This document shows, in pieces, positions 13,134 to 25,103 of a stretch of 64,000 nucleotides of DNA (positions are counted from its first letter, which is position 1; every line of letters starts with the position of its first letter). The stretch spans positions 29,455 through 93,454 of the forward strand of contig PCDI01000007.1 in assembly GCA_002778195.1 (NCBI GenBank), read 5' to 3'. The notes under the pieces were generated by a model, which worked only from the letters and a program-made list of their open reading frames with translations, did not search any database and was not told the origin of the DNA. The position numbers and the translations under genes were made by a program. The DNA is from Raffaelea ambrosiae (taxonomy: Eukaryota; Ascomycota; Sordariomycetes; Ophiostomatales; Ophiostomataceae).

Positions 13134-15564
13134 AGAAAAGAGAGAGAGAGGGAGGGAAGAGAGAGAGAGAGAGAAAAGAGCAGCTAAAGACGAAGAAAAT
13201 TCCGATCACCAAAAACGGGGGGGGGGGGGGCAACACCAGCTGTTTTATCGAAAAGGGAAGGCACGGTTTGTCGGTCAGTTGTCCTCGGTCATGTACACAG
13301 GGAAGGTGCGCACATTGGGTTTCGGTAGTCGCAACCAACGCCGGACTATTGGGAGGTGTCTGGTATAGACTAGGGGAAGGTGCGAAGGGCGTAGCAGAAT
13401 GAAGTTGTGCTGCCCTCTCGTCTTGGCCAATCTAGCTGCTGCGGTGTGAAGGGAGACGAAAAAGACAGGCTCTGTGGCGCGTCGCTTGCGGTGAAGAAAC
13501 TTTCAGGTCCGGGCGGAGGGGTAGAATCGGGCCAGAGGGCGGGATATCAACGATACGAGAACACGCTCGCGTACACGCCGATGCGAAAATGCGGCCGAGA
13601 TAGGGCAGGGGTCGGTTCAATTGAGCGGGCAAGCAGACGGCCAGGGATCAGGTGGAGACTCGCGAGAGGAGAGAATAGAAAGAGGGAAGAAGAGAAGAAG
13701 AGAAAGAGGGGAAGAGAAATCGAACACGGAAGGCAAAAAGAAGGGAGGCTCCAGTATATTTTGCTGGCCCAGGTCCGGCGAACGGAGGCGAAAAAAAAAA
13801 AAAAAAACAGCACACACCCAAGCGAAAAGGGAGGCAAAGGAAGGTGAAAAGATTAGAGAGAGACGAAGGGCGAAAGCCAAAGTCGGCCAACGTAATTGGC
13901 TCCCCAGATTTTCCCATTTTTTTTTTCTCAAGTTTTCGTCACCGCGGTTTAGGTTTTATTTCATTTGATGTCGTTAGTTCTTTTATGGGCCTTGGGTCTA
14001 GAGTGGTTCGTTCCTGTCTGTTCTCCCTTGTTTGGTGGTTGCATGCAGCGCTTTTCTCAGCTGGGGGGGAAGGGGAAATGGAAAGCAAGACAGAACAAGG
14101 GAAGACGGGAGACGAGTCGCGGGCAGAGGCAGGATCCCGATCCCTTAGCACGCCAGCAAAAGAGATACACGAGGCTAGTCTCCAGCCGTTTGTGCGATTG
14201 TGCTGCAAGCGATCTTCAGAGCATTCCGGCCAGTGGACGCCGGCAGAAAGGCAAGACCCGTTCTGCAGTAGAGATGCGCCGCAACAGGCGAGGCAGCCAA
14301 AGAAACGCCCGAAGGAACGGGCAAGGAACCTTGGCCTGGACCGCCGCAAGAGGGGTGGGAGGGGCGGTTTCTTTAGCTCTGTTCCGCGCCTTGCCTTGTT
14401 CTTGTTCAGCCCTGGAGACGTCTGGCACATCCGGGCTGTCTCAGAGGCTGCCTGTCTGGCATGCTGTTGCCCGTCGCAGTGTCTGGCCTGAGGCCAATGG
14501 AAGAGCGACAGCAGACCGGCACATCCCAGAAGGGAGGAATGGCGTAGGATCGAGTTCTCTTGACTATCAGACACAGGAAAAGCACTGAATTAGGCATGGG
14601 GGGCCCTGCTGTCACGGTGCGGGACCTGCATGACGTTACGGCGCTGCTCTGTCGGCAGAGGCAAAATAAAAAAAAACCACATGTAAAGAAAATCAACCAA
14701 CTCGGGCACCAGCTCGCTGCATCGGACGAATCAGCTGCGGTTGGGGCAGCACAGGGCGGCGGGAAGAAGCAACTTTTTCGTCCCATGGTGGGGGGACTTG
14801 GCTGGGAGCGTCGTCTGGGGAGGGGTTCCTTCAACGGGGTTCAGGCGCATCATGTGATTGCCATCTCTAGCAAAAGCTTACTTGCAAGCTACTAATACTG
14901 CTAGATAATGCATTCAGCATAGTGGCCCAGTATTGGACGGCCATACAATAATATCAAATAGACGAAGCCTCCTTCCCCCCCCCCTTCCCCCCTCATACTG
15001 CACTGCTACCCAAAGCGCCCAAAAGTGCCGGTCTTGTCGTCGTTGCTGCACATCACCTCATGCGTGCTGTCGTTTTGGCTGCCTCCCCCCAGGAGCCGCC
15101 AGTGCACGGTGCAGGCGGCCGATCGGGATCGGATCTCACACTCTTTTTTCTTATTCTGGTTACCGAACCCCAGTTTCTCTCAGAGTGGAAAAACCACACG
15201 TGCCGACTTGCCTATCTTGGCCAGCTGCTGTTGGCAGGTGTAGACATGTTCTCATTCCAGTGCCTGGTTGCTTCACCGAACCCTGAATCAATCATTGTGA
15301 TCCAGCCCTTGTATTTTTGTCTTTTTCGTGTTCAGCGTCGCCTTAGTAAACGTCTTGGACTATCCCAGCACAATTTTTGGATTCTCATCCGTAGACGTCT
15401 TCTGAGAAGATCCCCGTTGAATTCAGTCCCATGCTAATACACAGCCGCAGAAAAGGCAAAAAAACACCTAACAAATCACATACATTTTTACAAGAGCATA
15501 ATTTGCTTTTATCCCTGTCCGTTCCATCTCCCATTACCACTCCCATCACGTACACCTCCCCCCC
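13134..15564. other. Intergenic region between asp1 and cdc5
   Basis: About 2.4 kb without a supportable gene. It should hold the asp1 promoter and leader (13.1-14 kb) and the cdc5 3' end. It contains a G12 run at 13219, purine-rich blocks (13660-13760), an A17 run at 13791 and a CCAAT box in reverse orientation (ATTGG near 13905). Frames of about 210 codons exist on both strands near 13.9-14.6 kb but have no protein-like features. Confidence 0.6.
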
Positions 15565-18152
15565 TTATGAGTACCCGTTCAGATCGCCGCCCAGAGACAA
15601 CAGCTCCTCCCGGTTCGCCCGGTACAGCTCCTGTGCCTCCCGCTCCCGCCGGCTGACATACGACACTTCTTCCCGCAACGCGCCCAGCCGCAGCCGGATG
15701 GCTTCTTGTTCGGACCGCGCCAGGATCTCGAAGCCTTTCTTGGCTGCGGCGGCCTTGCCGAGGGCCTCGTGCACCTCGGTCATCTTCTTGCGCAGGAGCT
15801 CCTGTCGGTGCTTGTATCCGCCGAGGTGGATGTTGAGTTTCTTTTCGAGCTTGGCGCCTTTTTCTGCAGAAGCCAGGGTGGCCGCTTGGACTCTCTGTTC
15901 ACGGTGTTAGTCGAGTGAGCGTGGCGAGGGAGAAAAGAGAGCGAATGGGTGTAGTGAGCGAGGAGAGAGAGTGAGTGAGCGAGGAAAGAGAGCGAATGGG
16001 TGTAGTGAGCGAGGAAAGAGAAGGAAAGAGAAAGCGAGTGAGCGTAGCGAGCGAGGAAAAAAAAAAAAGAAAGAAAAAAACTTACGGCATAGGCTGACCG
16101 CAAGAGAGCGGCTTGGTCTTCCTCGTCGTCCTCGTAGCTGCCCAGACCCAGGAGGAGCGCCTGGCTGCGGTCGTCGGCGGCTTCGGCTGCGGTTGCGGGC
16201 GGCACGAGCCGCGTCCACACGTCCTGGATGACCTCTGGCTTGGGCGCCTTCTTGGCCTCCAGCAGAATCTGCAGCCGCGCCTCGGCCAGTGCCGAATCGT
16301 CAATCGTCTCCAGCTGGGCTGCTGCTGCTGCTGCTGCCACAGCCCTGCCAGGCGGCATGCCCGGCAGGGGATACTTGGTGGCGTCGTGGGCCATGAGCAG
16401 GGCGGTCTCCTGGGCCACGAGCGACGCGGACGGGTCGTCCAGGCTGGCCGCGCTCGCGAGCAGGGCGGCCAGGTCCACCTTGCTCGGGCGGGGCAGGTCG
16501 CGCTGCAGGACCTGCGTGCGGCGGCGGCGCTCGAGCAGCGCCTGGGCTTCGCGCCGCTCGCGCTCGCGGCGGTCCCGGTCGGCGGCGTCCTCGACGGTGG
16601 CCTCGACGGCCGCCGTCTCGTCCTGCTCATCAGGCAGTTCCAGGTCCCACTCGGTGTCCTTGGGCTTGGGCAGCGCCGACAGGCCGCGCTTCAGCTGCGT
16701 CTGGGCGGCGATCTGCCGCAGTTCCAGCTCGGCGGGCGTCGCCCGGCCGCCGGCCGCGTTGAGAGAGAACCCGTCCCGCGGCGTCCGCAGCGGTGTCTGG
16801 CCCGGGCGCAGCGGCGTGGCCAGGACACTGCCGTCGGCACTGCCGTTCCGCAGTGGTGTGGCGAGCGGATTCGGCGTGGCCATGACCTGCTTGCGCGGCG
16901 CGGCCGACTCGAAGCCGGTGGATCCGGCGCCTTCGCGCAGGGGCGTGTTGTCGCCGCCGAGCAGAGACGACTGCGTCTGCGTCAGGGCGCGGATGTTGCG
17001 GATCTCGTTGGCGACGCGGTCTTCCTCGGGCGCGGCGCGCGGCGTGCGGATGGGCGCGCCGGCCTGGATGGTCGAGTAGTTCTGCAGCAGGCCGCGCGTG
17101 GCCTCGTTGTCGCTGTCGCGGACCATGCGGTTGGCCCGCTCGCCCATGGCGCCCATCTTGACAATCTCCTCGAGCTCGCCCTCGCTGACCTGCGGCGCCG
17201 GCAGGACCAGCGTCCGCCGCTTGCTGCTCTGCTCGGCCTCGCGCATCCGCTGCATCTGGCCCGCCTTGAGCGCCGCCTGGTGGGCCGCCGACTGTGCCCC
17301 GCCGTCCTTGCTGCTGCCGCCCTTGTTGCGCTTCTTGCGGTCCGGGTCGTCCTCGTCGTCGCCCTTGCGCTTGTTGGTCGCGTGCTGCGCGCGCGGGTCG
17401 AAGCCGGCGCGCTGGCGCTCGTTGAGCGCAATCTCTTGGCTGGTGTCGTAGAAGCCGAGCGCCGGCTTCTTCTCAAAGGGGATGTCGGCGTTGTAGTCCA
17501 TCTCGCCCTTCTTGCGCGTGACCACCTTGATGTTGATGCCGGCCGTCTTGAGCTCGCGCCGCTTCTGCAGGTTGGCCAGCCGCCGCGCCTCTTCCTGCTG
17601 CCGCTCGCGCGCTTTCCGCTTCGCCTTCTTGCCCTGCGTGTTGGCCAGACGCGCACGCGCCTCGCTCAGCATCTCCTTCTCGTCCTCGTCCATGTCGACC
17701 GTGTCGGGCCGTGCCGGCTTGCTCTCCGGGTCGGGGTCGACTTCGCCGGGCCGCAGCCGCCGGACCTGGTCAGCCGATGGCGCCATGGAGTCGCCATCGG
17801 TGCCGGCCAGGCCAAACTCGGAGGCTTCCCGCTGCTCGGCTTCGTCCAGCAGGCGCTGGTAGCGTTCGAGGCACTGGTTGGCGGTGCGGCCGACAATGGG
17901 GGCGATGGTGCGCCACTGCGTCGGCAGCAGCTTGGCCAGGTGCAGCAGCTTCTCGTCCTCCTCCTTGCTCCATTCGATCTTGCGGATGCTTGGGTCGAGG
18001 TATTCGTTCCACCGTGCCTTGCACTGCTTGGGCGTCTTGCGGGCCAGCAGCGACGACACCCGCGCCCACTGGTTCAGGCCATACTTGGAGATGGCCGCCT
18101 TGAGAACCTCATCCTCAATGTTCGTCCACACGCCTCCCTTGACTGCGACCAT
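15565..18152 (-). CDS. cdc5: Pre-mRNA-splicing factor Cdc5/Cef1 (Myb-like, NineTeen complex)
   Basis: Core subunit of the Prp19/NTC complex needed for spliceosome activation. Exons are 18152-16086 and 15894-15565, giving 798 residues. Two Myb/SANT repeats open the protein (about 6-55 and 57-105): GGVWTNIEDEVLKAAISKYG, then the tryptophan positions of IEWSKEEDEKLLHLAKLLP and QWRTIAPIVGR. The middle is charged and low in complexity (KKRNKGGSSKDGG and repeated TPLR motifs typical of the family). The C-terminal exon carries the family signature AEKGAKLEKKLNIHLGGYKH and VSRREREAQELYR. The join AYA|RVQAATL is phase 0. The single 191-nt intron is made of purine-rich repeats and remains open in the upstream frame. 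The gene shares a 614-bp divergent promoter region with bre2. Confidence 0.96.
15911..16050. repeat. Minisatellite filling the cdc5 intron
   Basis: Degenerate copies of a roughly 35-40-nt purine-rich unit (core GTGAGCGAGGAAAGAGAGCG, often followed by AATGGGTGTA) occupy most of the 191-nt intron 15895-16085. In the sense direction they give CTCGCTCACT/CATTCGCTCT-type pyrimidine tracts. The donor GTAAGT and acceptor CAG are intact. Confidence 0.85.
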
Positions 18153-18766
18153 GTTGGCGGTCTTCGACCTGGTGGAAGGTCGCCGCTACTGCAAGAAATC
18201 CAATCGTTCGACAGGGAAAGGGGGGGGGGGGAGGTACGGCGTCCAGCTGTTTGTCGTCGTCGGATGATCGCCAGAGATGAGAGCCGTTCTCACATCAACG
18301 CTAGGACAAACCAAGATGTCTCGATGGCCGGTTCTGTCGGGTGGGGGGATGAAAAGGGGAGTTTGGCTCGTCAGGCAAAAAGTTCGGACAACGCGACAGG
18401 CTTGCAAACTCGCGACTGCTTTTTTTCAGGCCAGAGGCGCCTTCAGTTCCACCAGCAAGCCTGCAAAACGGGGAGCACGGGCCATCTGCGAGGCTGAAGT
18501 GTGGCTGGAGCTGACAGCGCGGATTGCAGCACGGCGATTGGCGGGGAGGAGCTAGCGCCACAGACGTTTCTGCTGGTCCCTGCTGGGGTCCGATCAATAA
18601 TAGCCAGGCGCTACCCTGGGCAAAATGCGAAAACGCGAACGTCCCAAACTGTCTGCAACTGGCCCTTGGAGGCTTTCACGCACCGTTTGGCACCACCCCT
18701 TTCTTTCGCCCTGCCTTTGTCGCGCTGCACCAACGCCCGCCCCTCGCTTGCCACCACGTCTGCGAC
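18153..18766. promoter_or_regulatory. Divergent promoter region of cdc5 and bre2
   Basis: A 614-bp spacer separates the start codons of two divergently read nuclear genes, so it must contain both promoters. A reverse CCAAT box (GCGATTGGC, core at 18537-18541) lies about 230 bp upstream of bre2 and is the only element I would name. A G10 run sits near 18220. No TATA box is evident. Confidence 0.5.
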
Positions 18767-21375
18767 ATGGCGTCAGAATTGGAGACAGTGCAGGACGACG
18801 CGTCCCGGGCGCCCCCGGCTGGTGTCAAGGTCACGCCCATTCCGCCGCCGACGATCCCCTATTCGCCCACAGGGTCGTCGGCTTCCGGCTCCGCGACCAC
18901 CACGCCCACAGCAGCAACAGCACAACCACCACCCCCTCCATCACACCCTCCGTCCCTCGCACCCACGTCTGCGCCCGCCACGACGCCGCCGACGCCCACG
19001 GCTGCTGCCACTGCTCCTGTTGTCTCTTCGCCCACCTCTGGCGCTGCTGCTGCGCCGCCTGTCGCCGCCGGCCTCGCCTCGCCTCTTCCATCATCCCTCC
19101 CGCAAAAGCGCGCCCTGGCCGACGAAGACCACACCCCGGCTGTGCGCTCGCCGCTCAACCCGGAGTTCCGGGCGACGCCCAAGCTGCCGACCGCCCCGCC
19201 GCCGCCGGACGAAGCGTCGGGCGTCATGGGGCGCGAGAAGAGAACCAAGAAGGAGTCGCTGAAGAAGCGCGAGTCCAAGGCCGCGCTGGCCGCCGAAGCC
19301 GCCGCCGCCGCCGCCGCCCGGGCGACCCCCGAGCCGAAGCGCAAAGAGAAAGACGGCGCCACGACGACCAATGGTGGCAGCACACCGACCCACGCCGACA
19401 GTGGCAGCGGCAGCGGCAGCAGCAACGGCAACCACACCAACGGCGTCAAGAAACCGGGAGACCCGCTTCCCGTGCGCGTGCGTCTCGCAGGGTCGCTGCG
19501 GCCGTCCGACTTTGAGCAGCCGGCCGGCCCCATCTTCCGAACCCACCACAACATCCAGGTGCCGGACGGACAGGTGGTGGAGCTATTTGAACTCTATTCT
19601 GAACAGTATGTTCCGTACTGTTGCTTCCCGTCTTTCCTCTTCTTCGCCCACTAACTTCCGTCTCCAGTGCCTCCAGACCCATCAACCGTCGCGGCTACGT
19701 CTACGAGAGCGGCATCGCCGACCCGCGCTTCCCGTCGCTCCACTACTTCCGCCAGACCGAGGCCAAGCCGCACCACGCACACATCAGCTTCGAGGACGCG
19801 CCGCCCAACGTCTTCTTCGACCAGTCGGGCCTGCACGTCAGCGGCGAGGCCGGCTTCCGCACGGCGCGCGCCAACGTGGCCGTCCGCCAGGGCCGCTGGT
19901 TCTGGGAGTGCAAGGTGACCCGGGGCATTGTCCGACAAGACTCGGTGACGGCGACGACGACGACGACGACGACGGCAACTGAAGAGGGTGTGTCCTCGGG
20001 CGAGCCTGCGTCGCATGGACACGTGCGCGTGGGGTGGGCGCGGCGCGAGGCGTCGCGCGATGCGCCCGTCGGCTACGACGCCTACGGGTATGGGATCCGC
20101 GACCGCAAGGGCCAGCGCGTGCACATGTCCCGGCCCCGGGAGTGTCTGCTGGACGGCGCGGACCTGTGCGAGGGCGACGTGCTGGGCCTCGAGATCCAGC
20201 TGCCGTCCGAGGCGCTGCACCGCAAGATCGTCCAGGGCACCTACAACCCGGCGGCCGATCTGCTGGGCGACGACGTGGGTCCCAATGTGGTGCGCGACCG
20301 CATCCCGTTCCGCTTTCAGACGTCCAAGCTGGTGTTTGAAAAGTTCGACTACCACCCGATCAAGGAGCTCGAGGACCTGGCGAACCCAGCGCCGACGGTC
20401 TCGTCGTCGGCGGCGTCGGCGGCGGCGGCTGGTGGTGGTGGTGGTGGTGGTGGTGGTGGCAGCAGTGGAAGCGGTGGTGGCGGCGGCGGCGGAGGAGCCA
20501 ACGAGCCGCCCAACCCGACCCACCCGGTGCCCTGTCTGCGCACGCTGCCCGGCTCGTGGATCCGCGTCTACAAGAACGGCGTGCTGCAGGGGACGCCGTT
20601 TACGAACCTGCTCGCGTTCCTGCCGCCGGCGTCGACGACAAATGCCAAGATGCAGGAGGGCGCGCGCGAGCGGCTGGACGACGGCACGCTGGGGTACTAC
20701 CCGGCCGTGAGTCTGTTCCGAGGTGGGGCCGTGGAGACCAACTTTGGCCCCCACTTTTGGTATCCGCCACCAGACTACGAGGTGCCGCAGCACGGCGAAG
20801 GCGCGGCGATGGCTACTGCTGATTCTGCTGATTCTGCTGCTGTTGCTGCGAATGCTGCGAATGCCGCATCGCTTGACGGAGGAGGAGGAGGAGGAGGAGG
20901 TGGAGGTGGAGTGGGTGCCGCCGGCATCGATGATGACGTGATGATGGTGGAGGTGGGCGACGAGGACACAGCCGACGTGCGGCCGCTGTCAGCCACGACG
21001 ACAGCCGATGCCGCGGCAGCCGATGCCGCGGCACGGCAACTACTAGCCACAGCAGGAGAGGCCGCGGGTGACGACGAGGACGGGCCGCCACGGCTGTCGG
21101 GCGCGTCTCTGGCGCCACTGCCGCTGACCAAGATGCGGCCGATGGGAGAGCGGTACGAGGAGCAGATCGCCGAGGACATTGTGTACGATATTGTGGACGA
21201 GGTGTACTTCTGGATGCTGGATGGAGGGAAGACGCAGTCGGCAGCAGCAGCAGCAGCAGCAGGCGGAGGAGGAGGAGGAGGGGGAGGTGAGGCCGGTGAG
21301 GGCCGAACAGCAGTGGCTAGTGCAGCTGCGGCTGCTGCGGAGGGTAGCAAAGACGTGACCATGGAAGACATTTGA
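18767..21375 (+). CDS. bre2: COMPASS (Set1C) subunit Bre2/Ash2-like, SPRY domain
   Basis: Subunit of the histone H3K4 methyltransferase complex. Exons are 18767-19605 and 19668-21375, giving 848 residues. The 62-nt intron has a GTATGT donor, a CTAAC branch site and a CTCCAG acceptor. The N-terminal 250 residues are Pro/Ala/Thr-rich with a basic stretch (REKRTKKESLKKRESK). The SPRY domain runs from about residue 285 (NRRGYVYESGIADPRFPS) to about 640 and includes VFFDQSGLHVSGEAGFRTAR, HGHVRVGWARREASRDAPVG and YGIRDRKGQRVH; a poly-Gly insert splits it near 540. A helix at about 774-797 (YEEQIAEDIVYDIVDEVYFW) matches the Dpy30-binding motif of this family. I chose ATG 18767 (ACATGGCG context); an in-frame ATG at 18524 would add 81 residues without family features. 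Confidence 0.94.
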
Positions 21376-22992
21376 AGAGGGCGGAAGAGGAGAAGGGAGA
21401 AGGGAGAAAAAAGAAGAAGGAAAAAAGAGATAGGAGTTTGTGGGCGTGCAAAAAAACAGAAGGACAAGCTTGGGGCGTTGGTTGGTTGCTATTGGGACTC
21501 CTATGGGTTATGGGCACGTTTCTCAAAAACAGGCTGCGAGTTTTGTTTTTTCTTATTCTCAAAAACAGGCTGAGAGTTTTGTTTTTCTTATTCGAAGAGA
21601 TCAAAAGAAGTGGCGCTCCAGAAAAATGAAGAATTGTCTTCATGTATGACTTGTCGTTATGAGGTCCGCGTTGGAATTTCACATCCAATGGACGAGAAAC
21701 CGTTGTATCATGAACAGCGAGTGTGAACATGTCTTTCAGATCATGAAAGTATATTCGTTAGAAAAACAGAAAAAAAAACAAAGAGAAGTCCAAGTTTACA
21801 TGTATGATTCCGTCTTTGTGGCAAAGAATTGCCATCTAAGATGTATGTGCGATGGTCTCTCCACGGCGTGTACGATGGACGGATGGTACAATACATATCC
21901 ACCATCCCAGTGGACAGCCACCGGAGCGCCGTGTTGTCGGGCTGCTGTGCTTGTCTAGGTGGTAGCCCGGAGACACTCGGACTGGGAGACATCAATCGCC
22001 CTGATCGTCTGGTGAAAGGGCAGGCACGAGATCTGGTCAACCCCCCTGCCCCCCGCATTAGGCAACTGCGTATTAGTTAAGCGAGAACGGCATCCAAAAG
22101 TGACCCCTCCAGCCATCAAGTTTTCATTTGGTTCATTTGGTTCATTTGCTTCGTTTCATTTTTTATTTTTTTAGAAATATGGACTGCTCAATGTCGCCCC
22201 ATCATCCACAGGACGGTGAGCGTCCTCTCGTAAAACTGTTGCCAGTGGGCCGCGTCTTCCACCTGCATTCTCCTGGCGCTTAATCGATGCAGGTGCCCAG
22301 ACTGTCATGGCAGAACCACCACCGCAACGTGGAACCACTCACAATGCTATGTAACCGCCAGGATGGTGAAAACACAAAGCCCTCGTTTGAAAGAAAATTT
22401 AAAATAAAAAACTCCTCCCTCTCCCTCTCTGTCCCTTCTGCAACAAGAGACTTGCCCAGCCACGGGGGTAGACATGCAGGGGGGGCTTCGCTGGTCAGAT
22501 CCCCCCCATCATTCGCGACATAGTTACAGCTGCAGCCAAACTGCACGTCTCCAGCCAGCCGTTTTGCTGGGAATCCGGCTGCCTGGCCGGCTCTTTGGCG
22601 ACCGCCTGGGGTGTGGCTCGTCTGCGCCGCCATCACGTTCCGTTCAGTTCAGGGGGGGGAAGGGCGGCCGCATAGGCGGTCGCATGCTCTTTCAGACACA
22701 CAATCACCACTGGAACAAAGGCACCGTCTCTCCACCCCCCTTCACCGTCCCTCACCGTGCCGTGGTGCCCCCGTTCTTCATAAGAAACGCGGCTGCCTGC
22801 TCTGGAGCTGGGCGCGCCGGCCGTCCCGGCTTCTTGTTTTCTTGTTTTCTTGTTGGCCCCTGCTTTCTTCATGGCCAGCGAAGACTGTCGATATTTCGTC
22901 GTCCATGCGAGCCTGTCCACGAGTGTCCTCACAAACAACATTGACAAGATCAACCCCCCTCCCCCCCCCCAAAAAAGGGCGGCCAGAACAAC
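21376..22992. other. Intergenic region, 1.6 kb
   Basis: I see no gene. It begins with the purine-rich 3' flank of bre2 and includes a near-duplicated 31-nt segment (around 21527-21556 and 21558-21587, sharing CTCAAAAACAGGCTGMGAGTT), a TTCATTTGG short repeat near 22125 and several C/G runs. Confidence 0.5.
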
Positions 22993-23739
22993 ATGGCACC
23001 ACGGTGTCTGCTTACGGAGCGCGGACTGCTGCGCATGCTGTGCGACGAAGCCGACCAGAACACGAGCACCAGCAGCAGCGACTTCTGCGCCAACGGCCTG
23101 TGGCAGGGCCTTCTCCAACGGGCGTTTCTGGGGAACGACTGTCTGGTCACGGGCGAGAGCTCGCCGGAGTCGGGCTCCAAGGGCGTCGACTCGGTCGTCG
23201 TCCGCGTCATCCACCGGAAGAAGAAGGCGCTGCTCACGACCGTCGTGCTGCACGAGTGCCCGCCCCAGGGCGACATCCAGCAGCTGGAGGCGCGCGGACT
23301 GGCCTCGGCCCGGCGCATCCGGGCCCAGGAGCAGCTGGAGTCCGTCTTTGTGATCACGGCCTTTGGCGGCTGCTTCCGGCCGTGGATCCTCGGGCCCGCG
23401 TCCCCGTCCCGCCTCTGTCCTCTGGACGGCTTCGACCGGCCCCCCGGAGACAAGGACCTGTACGTGGCTGTCACCGAGCCCGCGTCCTACGAGAAATGGG
23501 GCTGTGCCGTGTCCGTCATCAAGAAGAAGCCGCCCGCCATCAGCAAAACCCCCGTGCCCGCCTCCGCGGCGGGCCCGGCCGCCCACGCAGAGCCGTCTGC
23601 CCAGACGATGCCGGATGCCCGGCCGTCCTCGCAGCCTGTGCAGACAGCGCAGCCGCTGGCTCCGGCTCCTGCACACGACATGCCCCCCCGGCCTGCCTTT
23701 GCCGTGTTCACCAGCAATGGCATGTCGCCAGCAGCAGCA

Positions 23740-23773
<34 letters not shown>

Positions 23774-24423
23774 TGCTCAACCACCATCTCCTCAGAGGAC
23801 CCATGTGCAGCGTGTGCAACATCAACGCGCCCTCGCCGCCGGTGAGCAGCTACTTCCGCGCACCCGTCTGCATGGCCTGTGCCGCCCATGTGGGCCAGTT
23901 CTCGGTGGGGTACGTGAACGACAACTCCGGTCCGCTCTACAGCCTGCTGCAGCAGAGAGAGGCACAAGAAGCCGAGGCGGCCGAGGCGGCCGAGGCGGCC
24001 AAGGCGGCCAAGGCCAGCAGCAGAAGCAGCAGCAGCAGCAGCAGCAGCAACAGAGCGTTTGGCGTGATCCTCCCGCCCAGCAACCAGCAGCAGCCGCCGG
24101 CGGCCCAGCCCGTGCGGGCAGCAGCAGCAGCAGCAGCAGTACCAGCGGCACCACAAGAGCAGAACCAGCCGGGTCCGCCCAGGCCAGACAAGGGAAAGCA
24201 GCCCGAAGGCGGCGACCGCCCGCTTCCCGAGCTGCCGCGCGTCAAGCTGAATGTCCTGCACTCGTCGTGGGGCAAGACGGAGCGCGTCTGGTTCCGTGGC
24301 ATGCGTGGCGAGTTCATACAATGCGAGCCGAAGGAGTGGACACGGCAAACCTACGCAAACGGCGTCACAATCTGGGTCTTCCGCATGTATGTCTCGGAGA
24401 CGGATCCGTTTCGCATCAGCTAG
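22993..24423 (+). CDS. Uncharacterised protein with GATA-like C-x2-C-x17-C-x2-C motif
   Basis: A single open frame of 476 residues with strong coding bias; I do not recognise it. Residues 60-140 form a compact alpha/beta-looking region: VVVRVIHRKKK, LLTTVVLHECP, QQLEARG, then VFVITAFGG and RPWIL. This layout recalls the degenerate restriction-endonuclease-like domains common in fungi, but the expected Lys after Glu-Cys is Pro, so activity is doubtful. A Pro-rich linker precedes Cys272-x2-Cys275-x17-Cys293-x2-Cys296, the spacing of GATA zinc fingers, although the family's TPxWRR core is absent. Ala/Glu, Ser and Gln runs follow, and the last 60 residues look folded again (LHSSWGKTERVWFRG, WVFRMYVSETDPF). 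The gene converges on the minus-strand gene at 24835-25524. Confidence 0.75.
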
Positions 24424-24834
24424 CACCACCACACACGTTTTTTTTTGTTTGGGGGAGAACTTGTGAAAGCAAAAGAGCTCAAGGCAGAAGCTGCCAAGGT
24501 ATGACTGAATGAATGGGAATGACGAAAAATGTATGTAGCTGGCCCAGGAGGCTTCTTGTTCTATCCAATTTGACGCATCGAGGAGAAGCCCATCCAATAT
24601 TGTCCCAATACACAAATGTCGTCCGCAAGGCCACAAATTCACGCCATGCGGTGCCTTCCCCGCGAGCGGCGACCTCTTGGCCTGGTTCAATGGCACCAGG
24701 GCTGTGGTCGTGGGGGGGCTGCAGGGCCGTCTGCATGGTGAGGCTGCGGGACGGGACGAGTGTCTGTCGGTCGTGGTCCGTCGTCGTCAGCGCCTGATGC
24801 TGCAGCAGCTCTCGCCATGCGTGCCGGGAGGACA
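24424..24834. other. Spacer between two convergent orphan genes
   Basis: 411 bases between the stop codons of the convergent genes at 22993-24423 and 24835-25524. Both 3' untranslated regions must fall here. I see no gene and no clear terminator beyond AT-rich stretches such as the T10 run near 24440. Confidence 0.5.
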
Positions 24835-25070
24835 TCATGCCCACCATTGTTGTCGTTGTTGCTGTTGTTGTCGGTGCCTCCCAGCAGGAGCAGGAGCAGG
24901 AGCAGCAGCAGAATGGGGGACATGGACCGCCCGCTTGGGCGGGTTGCTTCGAATCCTGTCGATGCACGCATTCCAGACGTGCAGGGAGCCGGACTCCTTG
25001 GCCCCCACAAACCGGGTGGACGGCTCCCGCCCTCTGCGCACGTCATCCATTTCCTCCAGCCGATGCAGCA

Positions 25071-25103
<33 letters not shown>

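Noticed and set aside
16113..18497. 794-codon plus-strand frame antisense to cdc5
   Set aside because: Arg/Leu/Gly/Val-rich translation produced by the antisense of a GC-biased gene. The sense strand encodes unmistakable Cdc5.
22633..24696. 687-codon minus-strand frame antisense to the GATA-spaced orphan
   Set aside because: Biased composition (His/Arg/Gly/Leu) and no start context. The plus-strand frame has clean codon bias, a good ATG context and structured segments.
24941..24960. GCTTCGAATCC resembling a tRNA B box
   Set aside because: It lies inside a coding frame, and no A box, anticodon arm or acceptor pairing can be drawn around it.
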